DNA of 5,274 nt, taken from NCBI GenBank assembly GCA_030667105.1, contig DAOUWN010000182.1, positions 1 through 5,274 on the forward strand, read 5' to 3'. The notes beneath the pieces were generated by a model. It did not search any database. It was not told the DNA's origin and worked only from the letters and a program-made list of their open reading frames with translations. Positions 1 to 5,274 of this stretch are shown here, in pieces. Source of the stretch: Deltaproteobacteria bacterium (GTDB lineage: Bacteria; Desulfobacterota; Desulfobacteria; C00003060). The first letter of the stretch is position 1. Each line of letters opens with the position of its first letter. The translations under genes and the position numbers were made by a program.

Positions 1-1
1 A

Positions 2-526
2 GTAAGAGAGATACGAGATAACGGGTGTCTGATGAATGCCAAAAAGATCTCCGGAAGCCCGCGATTTTTTGTCGGAGGGGTTGCAAATCCCTTTGTTCAA
101 TCCCTTGAATTGCATATTATCCGTCTTGAGAAAAAAATCGCAGCAGGCGCAGAGTTTATTCAAACCCAACCTGTACTTGAGATGGAACCTTTCAAAAAGT
201 GGTTGAACCAGGCAAAAGATCAGGGTCTAACAGATCAGTGCCCTGTAATAGCCGGGGTCATTGCGCTCAAATCAGTCAAAATGGCTCAGTACCTGAGAAA
301 TACGGTCCCGGGGATCATGATACCCGATACGGTCATGGATCGTCTTGGCGCTGTTGCCGAAGAGCAACAGCAAGAGGAAGGCATGAAGATCTGCATTGAG
401 AACATAGAAGAGATCAAGCAGACAAAAGGAGTCAGGGGGGTCCACATCATCGCCATTGGGTGCGAGGAAAAACTTCCAGAGATTATAGAACGGGCAGGGT
501 TGCTGCCGCGACCGAATATATCATGA
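2..526 (+). CDS. metF: Methylenetetrahydrofolate reductase, MetF family (5'-truncated by window edge)
   Basis: This is the C-terminal 174 residues of a 5,10-methylenetetrahydrofolate reductase, a cytoplasmic flavoenzyme that interconverts methylene- and methyl-tetrahydrofolate for methionine synthesis or, in anaerobes, the methyl branch of the Wood-Ljungdahl pathway. The frame is open to the left edge. The codons before the ATG at 32 (VREIRDNG) already fit the family, so that ATG is internal. Visible landmarks are the FFVGGVANP strand (residues 22-30), the AGAEFIQTQPV barrel strand (48-58), whose Gln56 aligns by eye with the substrate-contacting Gln of E. coli MetF (ITQ), the PVIAGV strand (81-86), the VPGIMIP segment (102-108) and the terminal GVHIIAIG strand (146-153). 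A full protein would be about 290-300 aa, so roughly 40% is missing. The stop overlaps an ATG in the glk frame (523-526) and glk follows closely, which suggests one transcript. The family call is firm; the physiological direction cannot be read here. Confidence 0.9.
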   Translation, partial: VREIRDNGCLMNAKKISGSPRFFVGGVANPFVQSLELHIIRLEKKIAAGAEFIQTQPVLEMEPFKKWLNQAKDQGLTDQCPVIAGVIALKSVKMAQYLRNTVPGIMIPDTVMDRLGAVAEEQQQEEGMKICIENIEEIKQTKGVRGVHIIAIGCEEKLPEIIERAGLLPRPNIS

Positions 527-540
527 TGACAACTTATCCT

Positions 541-545
541 GAGGG
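541..545 (+). promoter_or_regulatory. Ribosome binding site deciding the glk start
   Basis: GAGGG sits 7 bases before the ATG at 553 and is the best Shine-Dalgarno match nearby. The in-frame ATGs at 523 and 526, which overlap the metF stop, have no comparable purine run at the right distance. They would also add 9-10 residues (MMTTYPEGLT or MTTYPEGLT) in front of the conserved glucokinase N-terminus. The site therefore favours 553. Confidence 0.6.
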
Positions 546-552
546 TCTAACC

Positions 553-1524
553 ATGGTTCTGGCAGGCGACATTGGCGGGACCAAGACAAATCTTGGCCTC
601 TTTCTTAAGGGGAAAAGACGTCCTCTGCCAAAAGCAATTGAGACCTATCCCAGCCGAAAAGCGCTCAATCTCGAGCAAATCATTGAACAGTTTCTTGCAA
701 AACATCCGGTTTCCATTAGCAGTGCATGCCTTGGTATTGCCGGCCCTGTAAAAAACGGGCGCTGCAAGACCACCAACCTGCCATGGACTGTCTCTGAGAG
801 AAAAATCAAAAACCGCTTTGGCTGGGACAAAGTGCGCCTTATCAACGACCTGGCTGCCACTGCTTGGGCTGTGCCCGTTTTGACTAAAAGTGAGTTCGTT
901 GCACTGAATGGACAAAGACCGGCAAGAAGCGGGAATCTGGGGCTCATTGCACCCGGCACGGGACTGGGCATGGCGCTGCTGGTTTCAAAAGACGGACAAT
1001 ATGTTCCGGTGCCTTCCGAGGGGGGCCACAGCGATTTTGCCCCCCAGAGTGAAGCTGAACTGGCCTTGTGGCTATATCTCAGCCAGCGTGTTGGTCACGT
1101 GAGTGTAGAAAGGGTGTTGTCAGGACCCGGGCTATTTATCATTTACTGCTGGCTAAAATATACTGGTCAGGGTGCGGAACCTACATGGCTGGCCGAAAAG
1201 ATAAGCGAGAACGATCCATCAAAGGTCATCGCGGAAGCGGCCCTTGTGGATGAGCAGCCTTTGTGCGTGAAGACTCTGGATCTTTTCGTGTCAATATTTG
1301 GGGCTGCGGCAGGGAACCTGGCGTTAACAGGACTCACAACAGGAGGCGTTTACCTGGGAGGTGGAATACCGCCGAAGATCCTGCCCACACTCAAGGAAGA
1401 CATTTTCATGAAGGCATTTACGAACAAGGGAAGATTTAGAGAACTACTTCGGCAAATCCCCGTTCGAGTCATCATGAACGACAAGGCGGCCCTGCTGGGG
1501 GCAGCATGTTGTGCTTTTGAATAG
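553..1524 (+). CDS. glk: Glucokinase (Glk family)
   Basis: ATP-dependent glucokinase, phosphorylating glucose to glucose-6-phosphate in the cytoplasm. The 323-aa product is close to E. coli Glk (321 aa) and matches it along its length. Landmarks are the N-terminal phosphate-binding loop GDIGGTKT (5-12), the LINDLAA segment with the presumed catalytic base Asp99 (97-102), GTGLGMA (135-141), and SEGGHSDFAP (155-164) with the sugar-contacting Glu156 and His159. HVSVERVLSGPGL (182-194) carries Glu186, and GGVYLGGGIPP (264-274) is near the C-terminus. The Cys-rich zinc motif of ROK-family kinases is absent, so this is the Glk rather than the ROK type. The start at 553 rests on the GAGGG site and the E. 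coli-like N-terminus. The gene lies 26 bp after metF on the same strand and has no visible promoter of its own. In a lifestyle without external sugar use it may act on glucose released from storage polymers or disaccharides, which is inference. Confidence 0.93.
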   Translation: MVLAGDIGGTKTNLGLFLKGKRRPLPKAIETYPSRKALNLEQIIEQFLAKHPVSISSACLGIAGPVKNGRCKTTNLPWTVSERKIKNRFGWDKVRLINDLAATAWAVPVLTKSEFVALNGQRPARSGNLGLIAPGTGLGMALLVSKDGQYVPVPSEGGHSDFAPQSEAELALWLYLSQRVGHVSVERVLSGPGLFIIYCWLKYTGQGAEPTWLAEKISENDPSKVIAEAALVDEQPLCVKTLDLFVSIFGAAAGNLALTGLTTGGVYLGGGIPPKILPTLKEDIFMKAFTNKGRFRELLRQIPVRVIMNDKAALLGAACCAFE

Positions 1525-1553
1525 CAGGTCAGAGAAAAAATCTCAGCCACGCT

Positions 1554-1590
1554 GTCAGATGAACGCCCCGCATTGTCGCGTTCAATTGAC
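1554..1590. terminator. Imperfect hairpin between convergent genes, possible terminator
   Basis: Bases 1554-1566 (GTCAGATGAACGC) pair with 1578-1590 (GCGTTCAATTGAC), giving 11 Watson-Crick pairs, one G-T wobble and one A-A mismatch. The inner 7 bp are uninterrupted and the loop is 11 bases. The hairpin fills most of the 66-bp gap between the glk stop and the radical SAM stop, and abuts the latter. No T run follows on the + strand. On the minus strand a T6 tract (complement of the A run at 1535-1540) comes about 14 bases after the stem, further away than in a classic intrinsic terminator. A termination or 3'-end-protecting role for the convergent transcripts is inferred. Confidence 0.4.
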
Positions 1591-2466
1591 CTATTGTGTT
1601 CCAACAAAAAACGGCCGAAAGTAAGACTCATCCTGCTCTGATGCCTGTGTGATCTGATCCAGCAAGCGCGGTTTGTCCTCGGGAAGGCTACCGTAAAGGT
1701 TGATGTAGTTCGTGTAGTGATCACTGGTCAGGGTCGTGGCAATGGTGAGTCCTTCAAGAAGGGCCTTTGTTTCCTCCAAGACCCCGCGAGGGGTGAGCAT
1801 TTCAAATCGTCCTGCCTGAACGTCTTCCAAAAGGGGTGTGTTGATCTTCGGGACAAAGGTCCGTAACCGCAAAAAATCGGGCGCGATTTCATTGATCACC
1901 CGAGCCGTTTCTTCGGCATGCTCACGGGTCCTTTCCCTCCCCCCGATGCCCAAAATCACGTACAGGCTCAGCTCAATGCCCGCGGCCATGACCCACCTGC
2001 CTGCTTCGATTTGCTGCCGGGCATGGGTTCCCTTGCGTATACGCCTTAGGACTAGGTCGTCGCCCGATTCGATCCCGACGTGAATGCGCCCGAGGCCTGC
2101 TTTGGCCAATCGCTCAAGTTGCATCGGCCCTTTCTTGTGGATAAACTGCGAGGATCCGTATACGGTGATCCGGTCAATAGTGGGGAAAGTCATCTTGGCA
2201 AAAGAGCATACCTCAGCCAAATCCTCTGTCTTCATGGCAATGGTATTTCCTGCAGGAAGAAACATGGTCCGCACGTGAGGACCGTAGATCTTTTTTGCTT
2301 CCAGCATGTCCTCCTTGATATCATCAACAGGACGCACACGGTACCTGGGGCCGTCCTTGTAGACCATGCAGAAAGTGCATCGGTTGTGAGGACATCCGAT
2401 GGTTGCCTGGATCAAGAGCGAGTCGGCCTCGCTGGGCGGGCGGTATATGGGTCCTTCATAGCGCAT
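1591..2466 (-). CDS. Radical SAM protein of unknown substrate (CX4CX2C cluster motif)
   Basis: A 291-aa radical SAM enzyme, expected to bind a [4Fe-4S] cluster and cleave S-adenosylmethionine to a 5'-deoxyadenosyl radical. The cluster motif GCPHNRCTFCMVYK (24-37) places Cys25, Cys30 and Cys33 in CX4CX2C spacing rather than the common CX3CX2C. I recall this GC-x-HN-x-CTFC form from a group of stand-alone radical SAM proteins annotated only generically (COG1032-like). Other landmarks are FLPAGNTIAM (69-78), the barrel strand GRIHVGIESGDD (126-137), YVILGIGG (169-176) and a C-terminal SDHYTNYINLYGSLPEDK stretch (248-265). No B12-binding, SPASM or other extra domain is present. The start at 2466 is preceded by AAGG 7 bases upstream (minus strand) and puts the cluster motif at the usual distance from the N-terminus. 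The gene stands alone, convergent with glk and divergent from ispG, so context gives no substrate. Confidence 0.87.
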   Translation of the reverse strand: MRYEGPIYRPPSEADSLLIQATIGCPHNRCTFCMVYKDGPRYRVRPVDDIKEDMLEAKKIYGPHVRTMFLPAGNTIAMKTEDLAEVCSFAKMTFPTIDRITVYGSSQFIHKKGPMQLERLAKAGLGRIHVGIESGDDLVLRRIRKGTHARQQIEAGRWVMAAGIELSLYVILGIGGRERTREHAEETARVINEIAPDFLRLRTFVPKINTPLLEDVQAGRFEMLTPRGVLEETKALLEGLTIATTLTSDHYTNYINLYGSLPEDKPRLLDQITQASEQDESYFRPFFVGTQ

Positions 2467-2556
2467 GGAAATGCCTTAATTTTCCTTGAACAAGCAAGGC
2501 GTGTCTGATAATTTTATATTTTCTGAACAATTACCCCTTTTCCAACTATAGAACAC
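2467..2556. promoter_or_regulatory. AT-rich divergent intergenic region, likely promoters for the radical SAM gene and ispG
   Basis: This 90-bp spacer separates two divergently read genes and is the only non-coding stretch able to hold promoters for both. On the + strand TTGAAC (2486-2491) resembles a -35 box. It is followed by GATAAT (2507-2512, 15-bp spacer) or TAATTT (2509-2514, 17-bp spacer), which would start transcription about 35 bases before ispG. On the minus strand the same AT-rich core (2508-2522) contains TATAAA, but no well-spaced -35 box was found. Nested inverted repeats overlap the proposed -35: CCTTG (2484-2488) with CAAGG (2495-2499), and GCCTT (2473-2477) with AAGGC (2496-2500). 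Exact promoter positions are uncertain. Confidence 0.4.
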
Positions 2557-3627
2557 ATGTCATTCATTGCAAGGCGCAAACAAACTCGGCAGATATCAAT
2601 CGGCGGCGTGAAGGTCGGAGGTGGCGCTCCGATTACTGTCCAATCCATGACCAACACCTTCACGCACGAGATCGGCGCCACTGTGGAGCAAATTCATCGC
2701 TTGGAGGCTGCAGGCTGTGAGCTTGTGCGGGTGGCAGTGCCGGATGCTGCGGCCGTTGAGGCTATTTCCTCCATAAAAGAGCAAATCTCAATTCCCCTCA
2801 TTGCCGATATTCATTTTGATTACCGGTTGGCCCTGGGGGCTGTGAGGGCCGGAGCCGATGCCCTCCGGATCAACCCGGGAAACATTGGCGGGGCCAAGAA
2901 GGTCAAGGCCGTGGCCAAACTGGCCCGAGAGCGGGGCATTGCCATTCGCATAGGGGTTAATGCGGGTTCACTTGAAAAAGAGATCCTGAAGAGATACGGC
3001 TCTGCCACACCCGAGGCCATGGTTGAAAGCGCCTTGCGCCATATTGAACTTCTAGAGTCTTTTGACTTCCACGACATCAAGCTCTCTATTAAGGCATCGG
3101 ACGTAGCCCGTACTGTGGAAGCTTACAGGCTTGCCGCATCCAAGACCGATTTTCCCCTTCACGTGGGCGTGACGGAGGCCGGCACTCTGGTCTCAGGCAC
3201 AGTTAAATCGGCCCTGGGCATTGGTATTTTGCTTGCCGACGGCATAGGAGACACCTTTCGTGTTTCCCTCACACGAGATCCGGTCGACGAAGTCCGGGTA
3301 GGATTTCAGATCTTAAAGGCGTTGAAGATCAGACAACGCGGACCGGACATAGTTTCGTGTCCCACCTGCGGCAGATGTGAAATCGACCTCGTGGATGTGG
3401 TGGAACGGGTGGAATCGGCCCTGATCACGAAAACCACGCCGGTACAGCTTGCCATCATGGGATGTGTGGTGAACGGACCAGGGGAGGCGCGAGAGGCAGA
3501 CATCGGCATCGCCGGGGGCAAGGGACACGGGGTTCTGTTCAAGAAAGGCAAAGTGGTGCGCAAAGTGCCGGAAGATAGACTCGTTGAGACCCTCCTTGAA
3601 GAAGTGGAAAAATGCGAAAAGACATGA
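2557..3627 (+). CDS. ispG: 4-hydroxy-3-methylbut-2-en-1-yl diphosphate synthase IspG (GcpE)
   Basis: Cytoplasmic [4Fe-4S] enzyme of the MEP isoprenoid pathway, reductively converting methylerythritol cyclodiphosphate (MEcPP) to HMBPP. The 356-aa product aligns by eye with E. coli IspG throughout. The N-terminal TIM barrel includes APITVQSMTNT (24-34), PLIADIHFDYR (80-90), LRINPGNIG (103-111), IRIGVNAGSLE (130-140) and the KASDV segment (179-183). The C-terminal cluster domain carries CPTCGR (268-273) and GCVVNGPGEA (302-311). The cluster ligands are therefore Cys268, Cys271, Cys303 and Glu310, matching E. coli Cys270, Cys273, Cys305 and Glu312. An additional Cys274 directly follows the CPTC motif. 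The domain inserted in plant and some other IspG proteins is absent. ATG 2557 is the only plausible start: an in-frame stop lies at 2524-2526 and the next ATG is inside the barrel. No Shine-Dalgarno sequence precedes it. The stop overlaps the proS start as ATGA. Confidence 0.96.
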   Translation: MSFIARRKQTRQISIGGVKVGGGAPITVQSMTNTFTHEIGATVEQIHRLEAAGCELVRVAVPDAAAVEAISSIKEQISIPLIADIHFDYRLALGAVRAGADALRINPGNIGGAKKVKAVAKLARERGIAIRIGVNAGSLEKEILKRYGSATPEAMVESALRHIELLESFDFHDIKLSIKASDVARTVEAYRLAASKTDFPLHVGVTEAGTLVSGTVKSALGIGILLADGIGDTFRVSLTRDPVDEVRVGFQILKALKIRQRGPDIVSCPTCGRCEIDLVDVVERVESALITKTTPVQLAIMGCVVNGPGEAREADIGIAGGKGHGVLFKKGKVVRKVPEDRLVETLLEEVEKCEKT

Positions 3628-5138
3628 AAGCAGAAAAGACAGCAATTACGCCGACACGGCACGAAGACTACCCGGAATGGTATCAGCAAGTGGTCAAGGT
3701 ATCGGATCTGGCTGAAAACTCGCCGGTGAGAGGATGCATGGTCATCAAGCCATGGGGCTATGCCCTTTGGGAAAACATAAGAGATGTTCTCGATGGCATG
3801 TTCAGAGAAACAGGCGTCAAAAACGCCTATTTTCCCCTTTTCATACCAAAGCGGTTCCTTGAAAAAGAAGCAGAACACGTGGAGGGGTTTGCCAAGGAAT
3901 GCGCTGTTGTCACCCATCACCGTTTGGAAGCAGGCGAAGATGGGAGCCTTGTCCCGGCAGGACCGCTAGATGAGCCTCTGGTGGTAAGGCCTACATCGGA
4001 GACGATCATAGGAGAGTCTTTTTCAAGGTGGGTAACCAGCTACCGGGATCTCCCGCTTCTCATCAATCAATGGTGCAACGTGGTGAGGTGGGAAATGAGG
4101 ACTCGCATCTTCTTAAGAACGAGTGAGTTCCTCTGGCAAGAAGGGCACACGGCCCATGCCAGCCGGGAAGAGGCCATGGAGAGAACCCGCCAGATGCTTG
4201 ATATCTATGCAAGGCTTGCTCAAGACTATCTTGCCATCCCTGTAGTCAGGGGCGAAAAAACCGCTGCCGAGCGGTTTCCCGGGGCGGTCAATACGTATTG
4301 TGTGGAGGCCATGATGCAGGACCGAAAGGCCCTTCAGGCAGGGACTTCTCATTTTCTGGGACAAAACTTTGCAAGGGCATCTGAGATCAAGTACCAGTCA
4401 GCGCGAGAAAAGGAAGAATATGCATGGACCACATCCTGGGGGGTTTCCACGCGTCTGATCGGCGCTATTATTATGGCACACGGCGATGACAACGGTCTTG
4501 TTCTGCCACCCAAGATCGCGTCGTCTCATGTGGTTCTCATGCCAATTGTCAAGAAAGCCAAGGACAGAAATCTTGTTATGGACTACACCCATGCCCTGGC
4601 CCTGGAGTTGAGAGAACTGAGGTACCATCAGCGCAAGATCTCGGTGGAAATCGATGACAGGGAAATAGGAGCAAAGGGGTGGGATTGGATCAAGAAAGGA
4701 ATACCGCTACGCGTGGAGATAGGGCCAAGGGATATTGCCCAGGACTCGGTCTTTGTGGGCCGAAGGGACCGTGGCCCCAGAGACAAGGAATCGATCCGGC
4801 GTGATGAGTTTGTGAAGACTATCGTCCCCGTGTTGGATGACATCCAAAAGAACCTCTTTGATCGAGCCTTGCGATTCAAGAATGAGAACACCGTGCATAT
4901 TGATTCCAAAGATAATTTCTATGCTTTTTTCACACCTGATGATCCGGCAACACCAGAAATCCATGGGGGTTTTGCCCTTGCTCATTGGTGTGGAGATCAA
5001 GGCTGCGAGGAAAGGATCAAGGAGGATCTCAGTGTCACTATTCGATGCATCCCCTTTTCGGACAATACCGAGCCCGGAACCTGCATTGTCTGTGGCGCTA
5101 ACAGCAACAACCCCGTGGTATTTGCCAAGGCGTATTAG
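3624..5138 (+). CDS. proS: Prolyl-tRNA synthetase, archaeal/eukaryotic type (ProS type 3)
   Basis: Class II aminoacyl-tRNA synthetase charging tRNA-Pro with proline. The 504-aa product is of the archaeal/eukaryotic-like type, not the long E. coli type. The catalytic core shows RGCMVIKPWGYALWE (36-50), VVRPTSETI (120-128), motif 2 around VVRWE (153-157) to EFLWQEGHTAH (168-178), and motif 3 around TTSWGVSTRLIG (269-280) with HGDDNGLVLPP (286-296). Motifs 2 and 3 are only about 110 residues apart, so the INS editing domain is absent. An anticodon-binding domain follows (about 300-400). The C-terminal zinc domain has Cys456-X4-Cys461-X25-Cys487-X2-Cys490. The protein ends in tyrosine, as in Thermus ProRS, where the terminal Tyr reaches the active site. 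The start at 3624 overlaps the ispG stop (ATGA), indicating translational coupling. An in-frame ATG at 3612 would add MRKD and cannot be excluded, but family members usually begin close to the KTAITPTR segment. rsh follows 5 bp after the stop. Confidence 0.95.
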   Translation: MKAEKTAITPTRHEDYPEWYQQVVKVSDLAENSPVRGCMVIKPWGYALWENIRDVLDGMFRETGVKNAYFPLFIPKRFLEKEAEHVEGFAKECAVVTHHRLEAGEDGSLVPAGPLDEPLVVRPTSETIIGESFSRWVTSYRDLPLLINQWCNVVRWEMRTRIFLRTSEFLWQEGHTAHASREEAMERTRQMLDIYARLAQDYLAIPVVRGEKTAAERFPGAVNTYCVEAMMQDRKALQAGTSHFLGQNFARASEIKYQSAREKEEYAWTTSWGVSTRLIGAIIMAHGDDNGLVLPPKIASSHVVLMPIVKKAKDRNLVMDYTHALALELRELRYHQRKISVEIDDREIGAKGWDWIKKGIPLRVEIGPRDIAQDSVFVGRRDRGPRDKESIRRDEFVKTIVPVLDDIQKNLFDRALRFKNENTVHIDSKDNFYAFFTPDDPATPEIHGGFALAHWCGDQGCEERIKEDLSVTIRCIPFSDNTEPGTCIVCGANSNNPVVFAKAY

Positions 5139-5143
5139 GTTAT

Positions 5144-5274
5144 ATGATTCGTATCACTGACATCCTGGACCGCATCAGCGCCTACCACCCGGAAGTAAAT
5201 TTGGATTTGGTGGAACGTGCCTATGTCTATTCGGCCCGTATTCATGATGGACAGGTCAGACTCTCCGGCGAACC
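5144..5274 (+). CDS. RelA/SpoT-family (p)ppGpp synthetase/hydrolase, N-terminal fragment (3'-truncated by window edge)
   Basis: Only 43 codons are visible, but they match the N-terminus of long RelA/SpoT (Rsh) proteins: MIRITDILDRI, a helix ending in RAYVYSARIHDGQ, then VRLSGE at the edge. The HDGQVRLSGE segment (34-43) is the start of the HD-type ppGpp hydrolase domain. Arg39 should correspond to the guanine-contacting Arg44 of the streptococcal Rel enzyme, while the metal-binding His and His-Asp residues lie beyond the window. Full-length members are about 700-740 aa, so about 95% is missing. It is therefore not possible to tell a bifunctional Rsh/SpoT from a RelA with a dead hydrolase domain, nor whether the frame stays intact. 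The ATG lies 5 bp after the proS stop with only a weak purine stretch (AAGG at 5127-5130, inside proS) upstream, so coupling to proS translation is likely. Confidence 0.83.
   Translation, partial: MIRITDILDRISAYHPEVNLDLVERAYVYSARIHDGQVRLSGE

Noticed and set aside
32..526. Complete 164-aa protein starting at ATG 32
   Set aside because: The frame is open to the left edge and the ten preceding codons continue MetF-family similarity, so this ATG is internal to a truncated gene.
460..552. Longer glucokinase starting at ATG 460
   Set aside because: It would overlap metF by 67 bp and add a tail unlike Glk proteins. The conserved N-terminus and the GAGGG site support 553.
1532..1544. GAGA-A5-TCTC mini hairpin after glk
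   Set aside because: The stem is only 4 bp with weak pairs and no following T run on the + strand. The 1554-1590 stem is the better candidate.
2152..2171. Palindrome CCGTATACGG with flanking GGAT/ATCC
   Set aside because: It sits inside the radical SAM coding sequence at conserved-looking residues (ITVYGSS) and the flanks are out of register, so it is probably a coding coincidence rather than a binding site.
2080..2508. 142-codon open frame on the + strand inside the radical SAM gene
   Set aside because: It is antisense to a clear radical SAM coding sequence, lacks recognisable motifs and runs into the promoter spacer, so it is a shadow frame.
3306..3920. 204-codon open frame on the minus strand across the ispG/proS junction
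   Set aside because: It lies antisense to two firmly identified genes, has no recognisable protein features, and is explained as a shadow of their codon use.
1..5274. CRISPR arrays, insertion sequences, tRNA or rRNA genes, attachment sites, riboswitches
   Set aside because: No regularly spaced repeats, transposase-like proteins, terminal inverted repeats or recognisable RNA folds were seen. The window is almost wholly covered by six protein genes.

Overview
The window looks like ordinary chromosomal DNA from an anaerobic, Gram-negative-type bacterium, most likely a member of Desulfobacterota (the former Deltaproteobacteria, for example a sulfate reducer or syntroph). This is inferred from four things: a compact MetF-type methylenetetrahydrofolate reductase, a bacterial IspG, an archaeal/eukaryotic-type prolyl-tRNA synthetase placed directly after ispG, and a RelA/SpoT-type gene behind that. 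Base composition looks even (about half G+C by eye) and no gene stands out as foreign. Taxonomy was not tested by any search.

Left part (1-1524, + strand): the C-terminal 174 residues of a methylenetetrahydrofolate reductase run in from the left edge. A complete glucokinase (Glk family, 323 aa) follows after a short gap, with its own Shine-Dalgarno sequence. The two genes are probably co-transcribed.

Middle (1525-2556): a 291-aa radical SAM protein of unknown substrate lies on the minus strand, converging on glk. A 66-bp gap separates their stop codons and contains an imperfect hairpin that could end transcription from one or both sides. The radical SAM gene is divergent from ispG across a 90-bp AT-rich spacer, which is the only obvious place for promoters in the window.

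Right part (2557-5274, + strand): a tight three-gene run. ispG (MEP isoprenoid pathway) overlaps proS (prolyl-tRNA synthetase) by the four bases ATGA. proS is followed after 5 bp by the first 43 codons of a RelA/SpoT-type (p)ppGpp synthetase/hydrolase, which runs off the right edge. The run puts isoprenoid precursor synthesis, tRNA charging and the stringent-response alarmone enzyme under one likely promoter.

All six genes are housekeeping or belong to recognised families. I saw no mobile element, CRISPR array, tRNA, rRNA or defence gene, and nothing that convincingly amounts to an undescribed system. The least understood component is the radical SAM protein.
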